Source: a virus
IMG/VR virus record: IMGVR_UViG_3300021131_000032
Coordinates: 1-33,354 of that record
Strand: one strand, 5' to 3'
Length of the DNA stretch: 33,354 nucleotides
In this document: positions 13,657-18,218 of the stretch, in pieces
Numbering within the stretch: the stretch's first letter is position 1
Layout: the number at the start of each line of letters is the position of its first letter
Position numbers and translations under genes: made by a program
The notes under the pieces: generated by a model
What the model saw: the letters and a program-made list of their open reading frames with translations, nothing else
The model's database searches: none
Told to the model about the DNA's origin: nothing

Positions 13657-13865
13657 TATGCCACCACTTTAAGGATGGCATAGGTACCGTTAGCATTCAA
13701 TTCATCAATACGTGGTTGAAGTGTAGGGGCCACCAATTCTTTTAGCATGCCTTCAAGCAATTGGACCTGCTCTTCATGAGACAATCCAAGCAGGCGTTGG
13801 CCTACGGGATGAGTCTCGTCAACTTCGGTGATAAACTTTAGGTTGTGTTCAATTGATACTGTCAT
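13656..13865 (-). CDS. Hypothetical protein, 69 aa
   Basis: ATG behind the CCCAACAAAGAAAAGGA leader of promoter copy 5. Opens with a strand (TVSIEHNLKFITEV), then helices containing LLGLSHEEQVQLLEGML and a C-terminal strand. No motif recognised. First gene of a three-gene unit with 13441 and 13334. Confidence 0.75.
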   Translation of the reverse strand: MTVSIEHNLKFITEVDETHPVGQRLLGLSHEEQVQLLEGMLKELVAPTLQPRIDELNANGTYAILKVVA

Positions 13866-13896
13866 TTTAATTTCCTTTTCTTTGTTGGGTTAGATT

Positions 13897-13920
13897 ATTA
13901 TAGCAGTGGGCACTGACATT
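13897..13920 (-). promoter_or_regulatory. AATGTCAGTG-type promoter (copy 5)
   Basis: AATGTCAGTG (13911-13920), 8 bases, TATAAT (13897-13902), TG one base before the -10. The motif overlaps the stop of the upstream gene at 13919. Confidence 0.82.
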
Positions 13921-14131
13921 ACTTTTCGACTACTCTGCGACCTTCACGGTAAAATACTTTTGTGTAGCACTTGCCAGTTGGCGTGTACATATTTACAGTT
14001 GAGTATTCATTTGCCAAACCCCAATCAACAAACTTCGCAAACTCTTTGTGTGCTTGTAGTTCATCTGAGTATTGTGCGACGAATACGGGGACGGGACTTT
14101 CATCATAGGTACAGGTTATCTTGTAATTCAT
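13919..14131 (-). CDS. Hypothetical protein, 70 aa
   Basis: ATG at 14131 (TTGGAG ribosome-binding site 8 bases upstream, TAATG overlap with the preceding zinc-ribbon gene); a TTG at 14143 is a less likely start. Contains strand YKITCTYDESPVPVFVAQY and a helix (DELQAHKEFAKFVDW), ending in a basic tail. A small alpha+beta fold; function unknown. Confidence 0.7.
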   Translation of the reverse strand: MNYKITCTYDESPVPVFVAQYSDELQAHKEFAKFVDWGLANEYSTVNMYTPTGKCYTKVFYREGRRVVEK

Positions 14132-14247
14132 TAGTTGCTCCAATCAAGCGTTAAGCACTTACATTTTGTTATAGTTATTGTATCACCTTGCACTGACATT
14201 GTGGCAAGGGTATCACATTCATCACATATGAAAATTTTATCAGACAT
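14131..14247 (-). CDS. Very small zinc-ribbon protein, 38 aa
   Basis: CDEC near residue 8 and CKC near 29 give a CxxC...CxC zinc knuckle. Residues 17-25 are encoded across promoter copy 6 (MSVQGDTIT). It overlaps the upstream stop by 8 bases and the downstream start as TAATG, so translation is likely. Its first half resembles the N-terminal ribbon of the 11267-11884 protein. Confidence 0.6.
   Translation of the reverse strand: MSDKIFICDECDTLATMSVQGDTITITKCKCLTLDWSN
14177..14200 (-). promoter_or_regulatory. AATGTCAGTG-type promoter (copy 6, intragenic)
   Basis: AATGTCAGTG (14191-14200), 8 bases, TACAAT (14177-14182), TG one base before the -10. Embedded in the zinc-ribbon gene, so it would add transcription of 13919-14131. 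Confidence 0.75.
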
Positions 14248-14434
14248 AGTAAGCCATTTCTGTTAGAATATGAGCATAGCCATCTTTATCGGATTTGAGA
14301 GATAACTCGCAAGGTTCACATTTCCATTCATACCGAATAGACTTTGAGGCAATAGCCCAATGTGTCATTTTTTCTGAGCATACGGGACAGTAGGCAGAAA
14401 TCTCCTGCCCTAGCCCACCAATTTTAATAGTCAT
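14240..14434 (-). CDS. Zinc-ribbon protein, 64 aa
   Basis: CPVC (16-19) and CEPC (39-42), spaced like a classic four-cysteine zinc ribbon. Starts in an ATGA overlap with the upstream gene and ends 8 bases inside the next. A basic middle (KSIRYEWK) could bind nucleic acid. Small, no catalytic motif. Confidence 0.75.
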   Translation of the reverse strand: MTIKIGGLGQEISAYCPVCSEKMTHWAIASKSIRYEWKCEPCELSLKSDKDGYAHILTEMAYYV

Positions 14435-14649
14435 AGTAATTCACTATCCAATCCGACATATACAGTTGTCCAGAAATCAGGCTTAGGAAATCCTTCGCCG
14501 TTCCAGTGTGGGCGAACCTTACACGCATAAGCGAGGTAACCCTCTGGTGTTGAGTGGTGCATATCCTTGCGGAAATCTGCGTATTGGATAAGTCCATTTC
14601 CTTTTGAGGACTTTACATATTTGCCTTCTAAGGCTTCTGAGATTAGCAT
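14431..14649 (-). CDS. Hypothetical protein, 72 aa
   Basis: ATG in a TAATG overlap with the upstream small gene that spans promoter copy 7. Contains a Trp/Pro-rich centre (RPHWNGEGFPKPDFWTT) and a YVGLDSEL end. Function unknown; coupled on both sides. Confidence 0.7.
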   Translation of the reverse strand: MLISEALEGKYVKSSKGNGLIQYADFRKDMHHSTPEGYLAYACKVRPHWNGEGFPKPDFWTTVYVGLDSELL

Positions 14650-14756
14650 TATTTGCTACCTTCTTTCTTTGTTGAGTTAATTATAGCATTGACCACTGAC
14701 ATCGTGGACTCTTTGCGTGTGGCTTCTATATAAGCCTTGTATTCTTCTAGGTTCAT
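14649..14756 (-). CDS. Small helical protein crossing a promoter, 35 aa
   Basis: Opens MNLEEYKAYIEATRKES, then crosses promoter copy 7 (MSVVNAII), ending with KKEGSK. Overlaps the upstream stop and the downstream start as TAATG. Both boundaries are exact, but no other support exists, so it could be a translated coupling leader rather than a functional protein. Confidence 0.5.
   Translation of the reverse strand: MNLEEYKAYIEATRKESTMSVVNAIINSTKKEGSK
14680..14703 (-). promoter_or_regulatory. AATGTCAGTG-type promoter (copy 7, intragenic)
   Basis: GATGTCAGTG (14694-14703), 8 bases, TATAAT (14680-14685), TG one base before the -10. Leads to the CAACAAAGAAAGAAGG leader of the gene starting at 14649. 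Confidence 0.78.
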
Positions 14757-14983
14757 TATCTGACCTCCTCTAGTGTTAGGCATAGTGGGTTGCACTCGCA
14801 ATAATCAAAATCAAAATCACCATCAGGGCTAACCCAGCCAGTAATTCCTTGACCATAGCAGTTATCGCAGGACTTGAAGATACACTCCCAGCAAGTGGAA
14901 TCGGAAGTGTAGGGAGCGTCATATACTGAAATATCAGATAAACGCTTATTGCAATCTTTGCAATATGTGGCAATAGTAGACAT
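14756..14983 (-). CDS. Multi-cysteine zinc protein (DnaJ-type cysteine motif), 75 aa
   Basis: Nine cysteines: CKDC (8-11), CWEC (31-34), CDNCYGQG (39-46) and CECNPLC (62-68). The CDNCYGQG piece matches the CxxCxGxG repeat of the DnaJ zinc domain, and the others would complete two zinc sites. ATG lies directly after a short open frame ending at TAA and behind GAAAGGGG. No J-domain is present, so it is a stand-alone zinc module, perhaps an adaptor to a host factor. Confidence 0.75.
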   Translation of the reverse strand: MSTIATYCKDCNKRLSDISVYDAPYTSDSTCWECIFKSCDNCYGQGITGWVSPDGDFDFDYCECNPLCLTLEEVR

Positions 14984-15014
14984 TTAATGCCCCTTTCTTT
15001 TCTTGATAGTTGGA

Positions 15015-15043
15015 AGTATACCAGACCCCACTGACATTATCAA
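15015..15043 (-). promoter_or_regulatory. AATGTCAGTG-type promoter (copy 8) with a -35
   Basis: TTGATA (15038-15043), 17-base spacer, TATACT (15015-15020). AATGTCAGTG occupies 15029-15038, 8 bases before the -10. Drives the multi-cysteine gene and the following units. Confidence 0.8.
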
Positions 15044-15084
15044 CTCGACACGCCGTAATGCTCATATTTTGAGACGCTTAAAGG

Positions 15085-15127
15085 TATGATTAAAATCACA
15101 TTTGCTTGTGGATAAACCTGTGGATAA
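15085..15127. promoter_or_regulatory. DnaA/CRP intergenic module 3
   Basis: TATGA-TTAAAA-TCACA (15085-15100, one half imperfect), then two DnaA boxes in direct orientation, both TGTGGATAA (15107-15115 and 15119-15127), separated by 3 bases, then CTCTTTGAAAAATT. Modules 1 and 2 have the same 3-base gap but inverted box pairs. It lies upstream of promoter copy 8. Confidence 0.68.
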
Positions 15128-15130
15128 CTC

Positions 15131-15162
15131 TTTGAAAAATTAGTTGATTATTCAACTAATTT
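15131..15162 (-). terminator. Terminator of the 15148-15437 genes, minus strand
   Basis: Perfect 11-bp hairpin arms AAATTAGTTGA (15137-15147) and TCAACTAATTT (15152-15162) with a 4-base loop; on the minus strand it is followed by TTTTTC. The loop includes the stop codon of the 15148 gene. Confidence 0.85.
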
Positions 15163-15261
15163 ATTTTTATGTTTTTGTTTTCGATCATAGCGTTTTTTAT
15201 TTCGCATAGGCGTAGCAGCATTACTACGCCTAAGCTCTTGAATTCGTTTTACCTTTTGCAT
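15148..15261 (-). CDS. Small highly basic protein, 37 aa
   Basis: TGATG overlap with the upstream gene. Eleven or more Lys/Arg residues: MQKVKRIQELRRSN, then KKRYDRKQKHKNK. Likely nucleic-acid binding by charge; no family. Ends inside its own terminator hairpin. Confidence 0.6.
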   Translation of the reverse strand: MQKVKRIQELRRSNAATPMRNKKRYDRKQKHKNKLVE

Positions 15262-15437
15262 CAGTTTAGATTCTTGAAACATTCTTCCCAAAACCTGTCT
15301 GAGTCGAATCGCTCGTTATCTGCTGCAAACATTTCGATGAAATCATTTACTAAATCTTCTAGCACTTGTGTTTTAATTTCTGAGCCATACGAGTTAATAA
15401 TTTCTGCTGTTGCAACATAATCTTTTCGTGTCATCAT
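15261..15437 (-). CDS. Hypothetical protein, paralogue of the 16532 gene
   Basis: 58 residues starting MMTRKDYVATAEII and ending in NERFDSDRFWEECF. The first block and the (F)D-x-DRFWxxCF ending match the gene at 16532-16726 (MMTRKDYVSIAKVL... FDRDRFWDACF), so the two are paralogues. The same motif arrangement recurs in small actinophage proteins. Coupled to a basic 37-residue protein. Confidence 0.75.
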   Translation of the reverse strand: MMTRKDYVATAEIINSYGSEIKTQVLEDLVNDFIEMFAADNERFDSDRFWEECFKNLN

Positions 15438-15519
15438 TTAAGTTCTTTGTCCTTTTCGTGTATGTAATAGTGTGAGCAGTTTAGCGACTTGCTCAGGTCG
15501 TTTAGGTTATAGCCTAAAG

Positions 15520-15690
15520 TTACTTAGCGGAGAAAGTCGTCCAGCGGTCTTTGCCTTCTACTTCCAACTTAACACGGGTACGCTTTGCGGTAACGGGAAC
15601 AATTTCCTTGATAGTACCTGTAACCTTGCTACGCTGTGTAGTGAATAGGTCGCCGATTTGGTAAGTTACGCCTGTTGTTTCGTCTGTCAT
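15520..15690 (-). CDS. Small beta-rich hypothetical protein, 56 aa
   Basis: Strand-rich: YQIGDLFTTQRSKVTGTIKE, TRVKLEVEGKDRWTTF, with the alternating pattern of a small SH3/OB-like barrel. The ATG is behind AAAAAGGA and the shared CAACAAAGAAA leader from promoter copy 9. A hairpin (TTTAGG-N6-CCTAAA) follows the stop. Nucleic-acid or protein binding is plausible but not shown. Confidence 0.72.
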   Translation of the reverse strand: MTDETTGVTYQIGDLFTTQRSKVTGTIKEIVPVTAKRTRVKLEVEGKDRWTTFSAK

Positions 15691-15732
15691 TATTTTTTAT
15701 CCTTTTTCTTTGTTGTTTGATTTACTTACAGT

Positions 15733-15756
15733 AGTCTACCATAGACCACTGACATT
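15733..15756 (-). promoter_or_regulatory. AATGTCAGTG-type promoter (copy 9)
   Basis: AATGTCAGTG (15747-15756), 8 bases, TAGACT (15733-15738; weaker -10), TG one base before. Drives the 15690 gene; overlaps the end of the upstream secreted-peptide gene. Confidence 0.72.
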
Positions 15757-15757
15757 G

Positions 15758-15952
15758 TTAGGGCTGTGTTTGAGTACGGCAGCCAATGTACGCACACTTT
15801 AGGTGTGTTGAGCGGTGATAAGTGTATCCGTAGTGATAAGATTTTGCGAGGCTAATTGTGTGATGAACACGGGGAGCGTGATAAACACGAGCATTAGCAA
15901 CGGCGGGAATTAGTGTAAGCAATAAGCCTAGTACAATTATCTTAGTTTTCAT
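15758..15952 (-). CDS. Secreted His/Tyr-rich small protein, 64 aa
   Basis: Residues 1-20 are a typical Sec signal peptide (MKTKIIVLGLLLTLIPAVANA) with a probable cleavage site after ANA. The mature 43 residues are basic and rich in His and Tyr (RVYHAPRVHH..., SYHYGYTYH) with one Cys pair (CAYIGC) that could form a disulfide or bind metal. A phage encoding its own secreted short peptide is uncommon; roles could include superinfection exclusion or envelope stress. Not a known family. Confidence 0.7.
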   Translation of the reverse strand: MKTKIIVLGLLLTLIPAVANARVYHAPRVHHTISLAKSYHYGYTYHRSTHLKCAYIGCRTQTQP

Positions 15953-16058
15953 CTTGCCCCCAAGTCATTACGTCTTTTGCCATAGCATACATTAGCATAC
16001 ATAGGGGCGGGAAGGCAAGTAGCATTAAGCCACGAACGATATATGTGAGAATAATCAT
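15942..16058 (-). CDS. Small membrane protein, 38 aa
   Basis: MIILTYIVRGLMLLAFPPL with further hydrophobic residues: one transmembrane helix, short acidic tail. The stop lies 11 bases inside the secreted-peptide gene; coupling supports it. No family recognised. Confidence 0.6.
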   Translation of the reverse strand: MIILTYIVRGLMLLAFPPLCMLMYAMAKDVMTWGQDEN

Positions 16059-16059
16059 A

Positions 16060-16254
16060 TTAGATACACTCCACACAATAACACTTAGGAGCATTTCCAC
16101 CTAAGAAGATTTTGATAGCCAGCATACGCTGACGAGTATCTAATCCATAAGTAGACTTTAATCCTCCGTTATTAAAATCGTGAACCATACGATTTTCGAG
16201 GATAGCAGAGATACCAAGTACCTTGCCGAGATTTACGTTTTCTAGTGTAGTCAT
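16060..16254 (-). CDS. Hypothetical protein, 64 aa
   Basis: ATG at 16254 is behind AAAGGTGG; a GTG at 16263 is possible. Begins MTTLENVNLGKVLG. The leader and first codons (AAAGAAAGGTGGTCA...ATGACTACACTA) are shared with the gene at 16875-17111. Ends with KCYCVECI, a small Cys cluster that may bind metal. Has its own promoter with a palindrome. Confidence 0.72.
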   Translation of the reverse strand: MTTLENVNLGKVLGISAILENRMVHDFNNGGLKSTYGLDTRQRMLAIKIFLGGNAPKCYCVECI

Positions 16255-16287
16255 TTTGACCACCTTTCTTTATTGTTTAATACGAGT

Positions 16288-16316
16288 ATTCTAGCAGATA
16301 ATTGCTAGAAAATCAA
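16288..16316 (-). promoter_or_regulatory. Sigma-70-type promoter with 8-bp palindrome in the spacer
   Basis: TTGATT (16311-16316), 17 bases, TAGAAT (16288-16293). The spacer contains TTCTAGCA-N6-TGCTAGAA at 16289-16310, perfect 8-base arms, a probable operator. Drives 16060-16254 and the 15758-16058 genes. Confidence 0.75.
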
Positions 16317-16373
16317 GGCGACACGCCGTGTGTTGCCAATCTTTTTTTTCCTTATTTAATTTTCGATACTGGA

Positions 16374-16402
16374 AGTATAACACATAAAATCGCTACTGTC
16401 GA
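16374..16402 (-). promoter_or_regulatory. Possible promoter without an obvious gene
   Basis: TCGACA (16397-16402), 17 bases, TATACT (16374-16379). No good start codon follows before the next promoter, so it may make a short RNA or boost the 16254 unit. Confidence 0.4.
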
Positions 16403-16442
16403 GTATACTGGGCAGTAGTATCAATATGTGGAGCGTGGCATA

Positions 16443-16482
16443 TGTGAACTACACCACAGTACAATTCGGACATATCGGACAT
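16443..16482. promoter_or_regulatory. CRP-like half-perfect palindrome and TCGGACAT pair
   Basis: TGTGA-ACTACA-CCACA (16443-16458; one base off the consensus), followed by TCGGACAT at 16466-16473 and 16475-16482, a 9-base period as in the 9677/9686 pair. Lies between the terminator of the 16532 gene and the 16.3 kb promoters. Confidence 0.55.
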
Positions 16483-16486
16483 CTTT

Positions 16487-16519
16487 AAAAAAATTGCGAG
16501 CGTGTCAAGATCAACACGC
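16487..16519 (-). terminator. Terminator of the 16532-17111 unit, minus strand
   Basis: Arms GCGTGT (16500-16505) and ACACGC (16514-16519) with an 8-base loop; on the minus strand a seven-T run follows (A-run 16487-16493). It lies 13 bases past the stop of the 16532 gene. Confidence 0.75.
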
Positions 16520-16531
16520 AAGCTTTTTATT

Positions 16532-16726
16532 TTATTCGCTGAAACACGCATCCCAGAATCGGTCACGGTCAAAGTTAGGATTATCTTTTATTAGCATAGT
16601 AATAAACGGACTAACTAACGACACATCAACCTCATCAACGAATGATGGTCGGGATTCGGAATTATATTCCTTTAGGTAATCATTTAATACTTTAGCGATA
16701 GACACATAGTCTTTACGAGTCATCAT
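16532..16726 (-). CDS. Hypothetical protein, paralogue of the 15261 gene
   Basis: 64 residues opening MMTRKDYVSIAKVLNDY and ending with FDRDRFWDACF, matching the 15261-15437 gene at both ends. The middle is divergent and longer. Starts immediately after the upstream TAA stop. The family recurs in actinophages as small helical proteins of unknown function. Confidence 0.78.
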   Translation of the reverse strand: MMTRKDYVSIAKVLNDYLKEYNSESRPSFVDEVDVSLVSPFITMLIKDNPNFDRDRFWDACFSE

Positions 16727-16873
16727 TTATAGCACCTCATCTACATCAAAATTATCAACGGGAACGAATACATCATCTGTATCGTGTTCTGCTAGTTCAT
16801 CTAGCATAGACTGATAACCATCAGCCAACTCAGACCAGCGGTCTGTCTTTACATTATCGAAAGAGTAGGACAT
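16727..16873 (-). CDS. Small acidic hypothetical protein, 48 aa
   Basis: ATG two bases before the 16875 stop; TAA directly precedes the downstream ATG. Sequence MSYSFDNVKTDRWSELADG and further acidic helix with DTDD and DVDEV runs (many Asp/Glu). Length fits exactly between coupled neighbours. Function unknown. Confidence 0.68.
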   Translation of the reverse strand: MSYSFDNVKTDRWSELADGYQSMLDELAEHDTDDVFVPVDNFDVDEVL

Positions 16874-16874
16874 A

Positions 16875-17111
16875 TTACTTGCCACCCTTCATCATTAGAG
16901 AGACATAACGCTTAGCGATAATAACCGCTTGAGGATTAAGTGTACCCCAACGAGTACCATTATCCACGCTAGGATACTTAGCGTTGATACGCACAGCAAT
17001 ATCAACAGGCAAGACATAACGAGGGCGGGGAGCATAACCGCCAGCCTCTAACCCAAAGTCCTTAGCAATATCACTACGGATTTCATTATAGTATTCATTT
17101 AGTGTAGTCAT
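16875..17111 (-). CDS. Hypothetical protein, 78 aa
   Basis: ATG behind AAAGGTGG, in the shared leader also found at 16254. Begins MTTLNEYYNEIRSDIAKDFG, helical and charged, with a centre containing APRPRYVLPVDIAVRI. No motif recognised. First gene of a three-gene unit ending at 16532. Confidence 0.72.
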   Translation of the reverse strand: MTTLNEYYNEIRSDIAKDFGLEAGGYAPRPRYVLPVDIAVRINAKYPSVDNGTRWGTLNPQAVIIAKRYVSLMMKGGK

Positions 17112-17166
17112 TTGATGACCACCTTTCTTTTTATCTGCTAATCACCTTGATTAACTTGATACGAGT

Positions 17167-17190
17167 ATCCTATCAGACACCACTGACATT
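17167..17190 (-). promoter_or_regulatory. AATGTCAGTG-type promoter (copy 10)
   Basis: AATGTCAGTG (17181-17190), 8 bases, TAGGAT (17167-17172), TG one base before the -10, TTGATA ahead. The last copy seen on this strand. Confidence 0.75.
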
Positions 17191-17204
17191 ATCAACTCAG
17201 AAAT

Positions 17205-17275
17205 GCGTACAATTCGGACATTTTATCAACTATTTTTGTGATGCTGGTCACATTGAGGGGTACATATCGGACATT
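17205..17275. promoter_or_regulatory. Intergenic module with perfect CRP-like palindrome
   Basis: TCGGACAT at 17214-17221, perfect TGTGA-TGCTGG-TCACA at 17237-17252, TCGGACAT at 17267-17274. No DnaA box. It is upstream of copy 10 and has no gene around it from about 17191 to 17404. Confidence 0.6.
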
Positions 17276-17389
17276 TCGGGCGGACTATTATTTTTCCATT
17301 CGCTTTCAGCAGAGTGTATCATACAAAATAAATGGGCATTAACATTTTGATCAAATTTGAAACTGTGAATTTCCTGAGAACGGGTAAGG

Positions 17390-17398
17390 TGATATAAT
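17390..17398 (+). promoter_or_regulatory. Extended -10, probable leaderless promoter
   Basis: TGATATAAT with TATAAT at 17393-17398. The ATG at 17405 is only 6 bases downstream. No good -35 is present. Confidence 0.6.
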
Positions 17399-17404
17399 TA
17401 CATT

Positions 17405-17533
17405 ATGAGAAGCTGTGATAAATGTTGGCGGGAATATCAAGAGACTATCTCTACAGATATTAGTGTATATCATTATTGTGGATTCCATGCAAAACAATTA
17501 AAGGAATCTCTAGATCCTAGTTTATATTACTAG
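17405..17533 (+). CDS. Small zinc-knuckle-like protein, 42 aa
   Basis: CDKC at 4-7 and CGFH at 25-28 (with His23 nearby) suggest a CxxC...CxxH zinc site. It is the only plus-strand gene between 5997 and 20396. No ribosome-binding site; the start lies just downstream of a -10, as expected for a leaderless message. Confidence 0.6.
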   Translation: MRSCDKCWREYQETISTDISVYHYCGFHAKQLKESLDPSLYY

Positions 17534-17541
17534 CGAGTAAC

Positions 17542-17700
17542 TTATTTCTTCCAAAATCTAATTTTAGACCAAAGATGTTCAAAGAATGCTTCAATAGCAG
17601 ATTCCCATTCTGGGCCTTTAGCCTTTGGATTATCATGTCCATATGGCTTCTTATCAAAATAAGGAGAGTGCATATTTTTTCTATTGTATCTTGGGCTCAT
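17542..17700 (-). CDS. Small basic hypothetical protein, 52 aa
   Basis: Basic Tyr/His/Lys-rich N-terminus (MSPRYNRKNMHSPYFDKKPYG), acidic centre and an amphipathic WSKIRFWKK end. The ATG lies 9 bases past TATAAT (17710-17715, extended TG), another probable leaderless start. Convergent with the 17405 gene, gap 8 bases. Confidence 0.6.
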   Translation of the reverse strand: MSPRYNRKNMHSPYFDKKPYGHDNPKAKGPEWESAIEAFFEHLWSKIRFWKK

Positions 17701-17709
17701 GATAATATA

Positions 17710-17718
17710 ATTATATCA
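17710..17718 (-). promoter_or_regulatory. Extended -10, probable leaderless promoter
   Basis: Minus-strand TGATATAAT with the hexamer at 17710-17715; the next start codon is 9 bases on. Same string as at 2891 and 17390. Confidence 0.55.
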
Positions 17719-17722
17719 TTAT

Positions 17723-17971
17723 TTATTCGAAGTCGTGAATTAGATCTTTATCAGGGTTTGCTTCATCTTCAAATTTAAAAGATGGGGCGGGAGCTAGAAC
17801 AATACCTTGTTCATGCATTTTTAATAGCTTATTAGCGTCAGCACCTAGCTTGTCTGCAATAATCATCAACATATCATAATTTCGTTGTTCCTGGATAAAT
17901 ATAGCTCCTAATAGATCTCTTATATTCTCATTTAGATCTATTTCTGGTGTTATATCCTTTAGCTCACTCAT
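17723..17971 (-). CDS. Hypothetical helical protein, 82 aa
   Basis: ATG behind GGGGGAA, overlapping the upstream stop by 8 bases. Mostly helix (ENIRDLLGAIFIQEQRNYDML) with an acidic tail. Last gene of the lytic operon. No family recognised. Confidence 0.7.
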   Translation of the reverse strand: MSELKDITPEIDLNENIRDLLGAIFIQEQRNYDMLMIIADKLGADANKLLKMHEQGIVLAPAPSFKFEDEANPDKDLIHDFE

Positions 17972-18218
17972 TTGTTCCCCCTAGTATAAACTCTGTTATG
18001 TAATCCCATTTATTATTCTCCATCCCCGCCGAATTATTTATTTCTAAATGTCCGTCTGGCGTATTTTCGAGATAAATCCATGGGATATTTCGATCTAACT
18101 CGACTTTGCCAACATATGTATGCGTATTTCCCTCTTTTATGTGAATTAAAATGGCAAAATCTTCTTCATCCTCCCCGAGCGGCTCAATGTAGGCCCTTTC
18201 AGTGATTATTTTCGCCAT
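17964..18218 (-). CDS. Hypothetical protein, 84 aa
   Basis: ATG at 18218 preferred (overlap 20 bases with the upstream gene); an in-frame ATG at 18254 would add 12 residues. Neither has a strong ribosome-binding site. Strand-rich: AILIHIKEGNTHTYVGKVEL, IPWIYLENT, and a C-terminal helix YITEFILGG. No motif. Confidence 0.65.
   Translation of the reverse strand: MAKIITERAYIEPLGEDEEDFAILIHIKEGNTHTYVGKVELDRNIPWIYLENTPDGHLEINNSAGMENNKWDYITEFILGGTNE

Noticed and set aside
16727-16873. Frameshift in the small acidic gene
   Set aside because: An apparent extra base came from mis-indexing; rechecked against the neighbouring stop, the frame is intact.
9333-17190. Short peptides starting MSV at each AATGTCAGTG motif
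   Set aside because: Each motif contains ATGTCAGTG, so an ATG is always present, but the -10 lies downstream of it and transcripts from that promoter would not include it. Identity holds at synonymous positions and spacing to the -10 is fixed, which points to DNA-level function.
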